Shown: positions 5,563-5,596 of the stretch, in pieces
How positions within the stretch are numbered: position 1 is the stretch's first letter
Layout of the letters: each line of letters opens with the position of its first letter
Source: Bacteroides intestinalis
Lineage (GTDB): Bacteria; Bacteroidota; Bacteroidia; Bacteroidales; Bacteroidaceae
NCBI RefSeq assembly: GCF_003464595.1
Contig: NZ_QRZF01000043.1
Location: forward strand, 1-5,596
Direction of reading: 5' to 3'
Length of the DNA: 5,596 nt
Position numbers and translations under genes: made by a program
Notes under the pieces: generated by a model
The model's database searches: none
What the model was told of the DNA's origin: nothing
Seen by the model: the letters and a program-made list of their open reading frames with translations, nothing else

Positions 5563-5596
5563 ATGAAGAAAACGACTTGGGACAAGATTTTGAAAA
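5563..5596 (+). CDS. Smalltalk protein, N-terminal fragment cut by the window end
   Basis: ATG 5563 begins MKKTTWDKILK, which is the characteristic start of the very short (about 30-35 residue) Bacteroidales peptides named smalltalk. Only 11 codons lie in the window. The family members I know continue with a single hydrophobic helix and small residues, suggesting a membrane-associated peptide, but that part is not visible here. These genes usually sit between an HU-like protein and an N-acetylmuramoyl-L-alanine amidase, and the HU-like gene is indeed directly upstream. The function is unknown; a holin-like or amidase-partner role is only a guess from the neighbourhood. Because it is so short it is easily missed by gene callers. 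Confidence 0.75.
   Translation, partial: MKKTTWDKILK

Overview
The window looks like chromosomal or integrated accessory DNA from the Bacteroidota, most likely Bacteroides or a close relative (Phocaeicola, Parabacteroides). Four observations support this. Several genes are preceded by the phylum's TAnnTTTG -7 promoter box. Start codons follow A/T-rich tracts rather than Shine-Dalgarno sequences. The gene families (DUF4248, HU-like protein with a glycine-rich tail, 'smalltalk' protein, Rpn-type nuclease) are typical of Bacteroides mobile or variable loci. The long palindromic intergenic spacers also fit. No rRNA, tRNA, CRISPR array, integrase or IS transposase is visible.

Layout, left to right. 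On the + strand, an unrecognised 125-residue reading frame (1-378, possibly cut by the window edge) is followed by a 147-nt spacer with repeated GC-rich hairpin units. Next comes a T7 gp4/Twinkle-like primase-helicase (526-2289) with zinc ribbon, TOPRIM and RecA-type helicase domains. A spacer with an 88-nt imperfect hairpin made of tandem octamers separates it from an Rpn/PD-(D/E)XK nuclease (2521-3465), which has its own promoter box. Three minus-strand genes follow: a DUF4248 protein (3624-3872) with its own promoter, and a two-gene HEPN/MNT toxin-antitoxin operon (hepT 4268-4696, then mntA 3958-4275, overlapping by 8 nt). A divergent intergenic region (4697-4947) then leads to a + strand HU-like DNA-binding protein (4948-5460) and the start of a smalltalk peptide gene (5563 to the window end).

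How the genes may fit together (inference): a replicative primase-helicase, an HU-like architectural protein, DUF4248 and smalltalk form a recurrent Bacteroides accessory set. An endolysin-like amidase is often found just beyond smalltalk, but it is outside this window. The Rpn nuclease and the HepT/MntA module look like selfish or defence cargo inserted among them. The strongest mechanistic call is HepT/MntA. The HEPN protein carries an exact R-x4-H-x-Y motif and the nucleotidyltransferase an exact GS-x10-D-x-D motif, which are the signatures of the system in which the antitoxin AMPylates the toxin's tyrosine. The least explained material is the structured intergenic DNA at 368-474, 2311-2404, 3510-3568 and 5463-5551.
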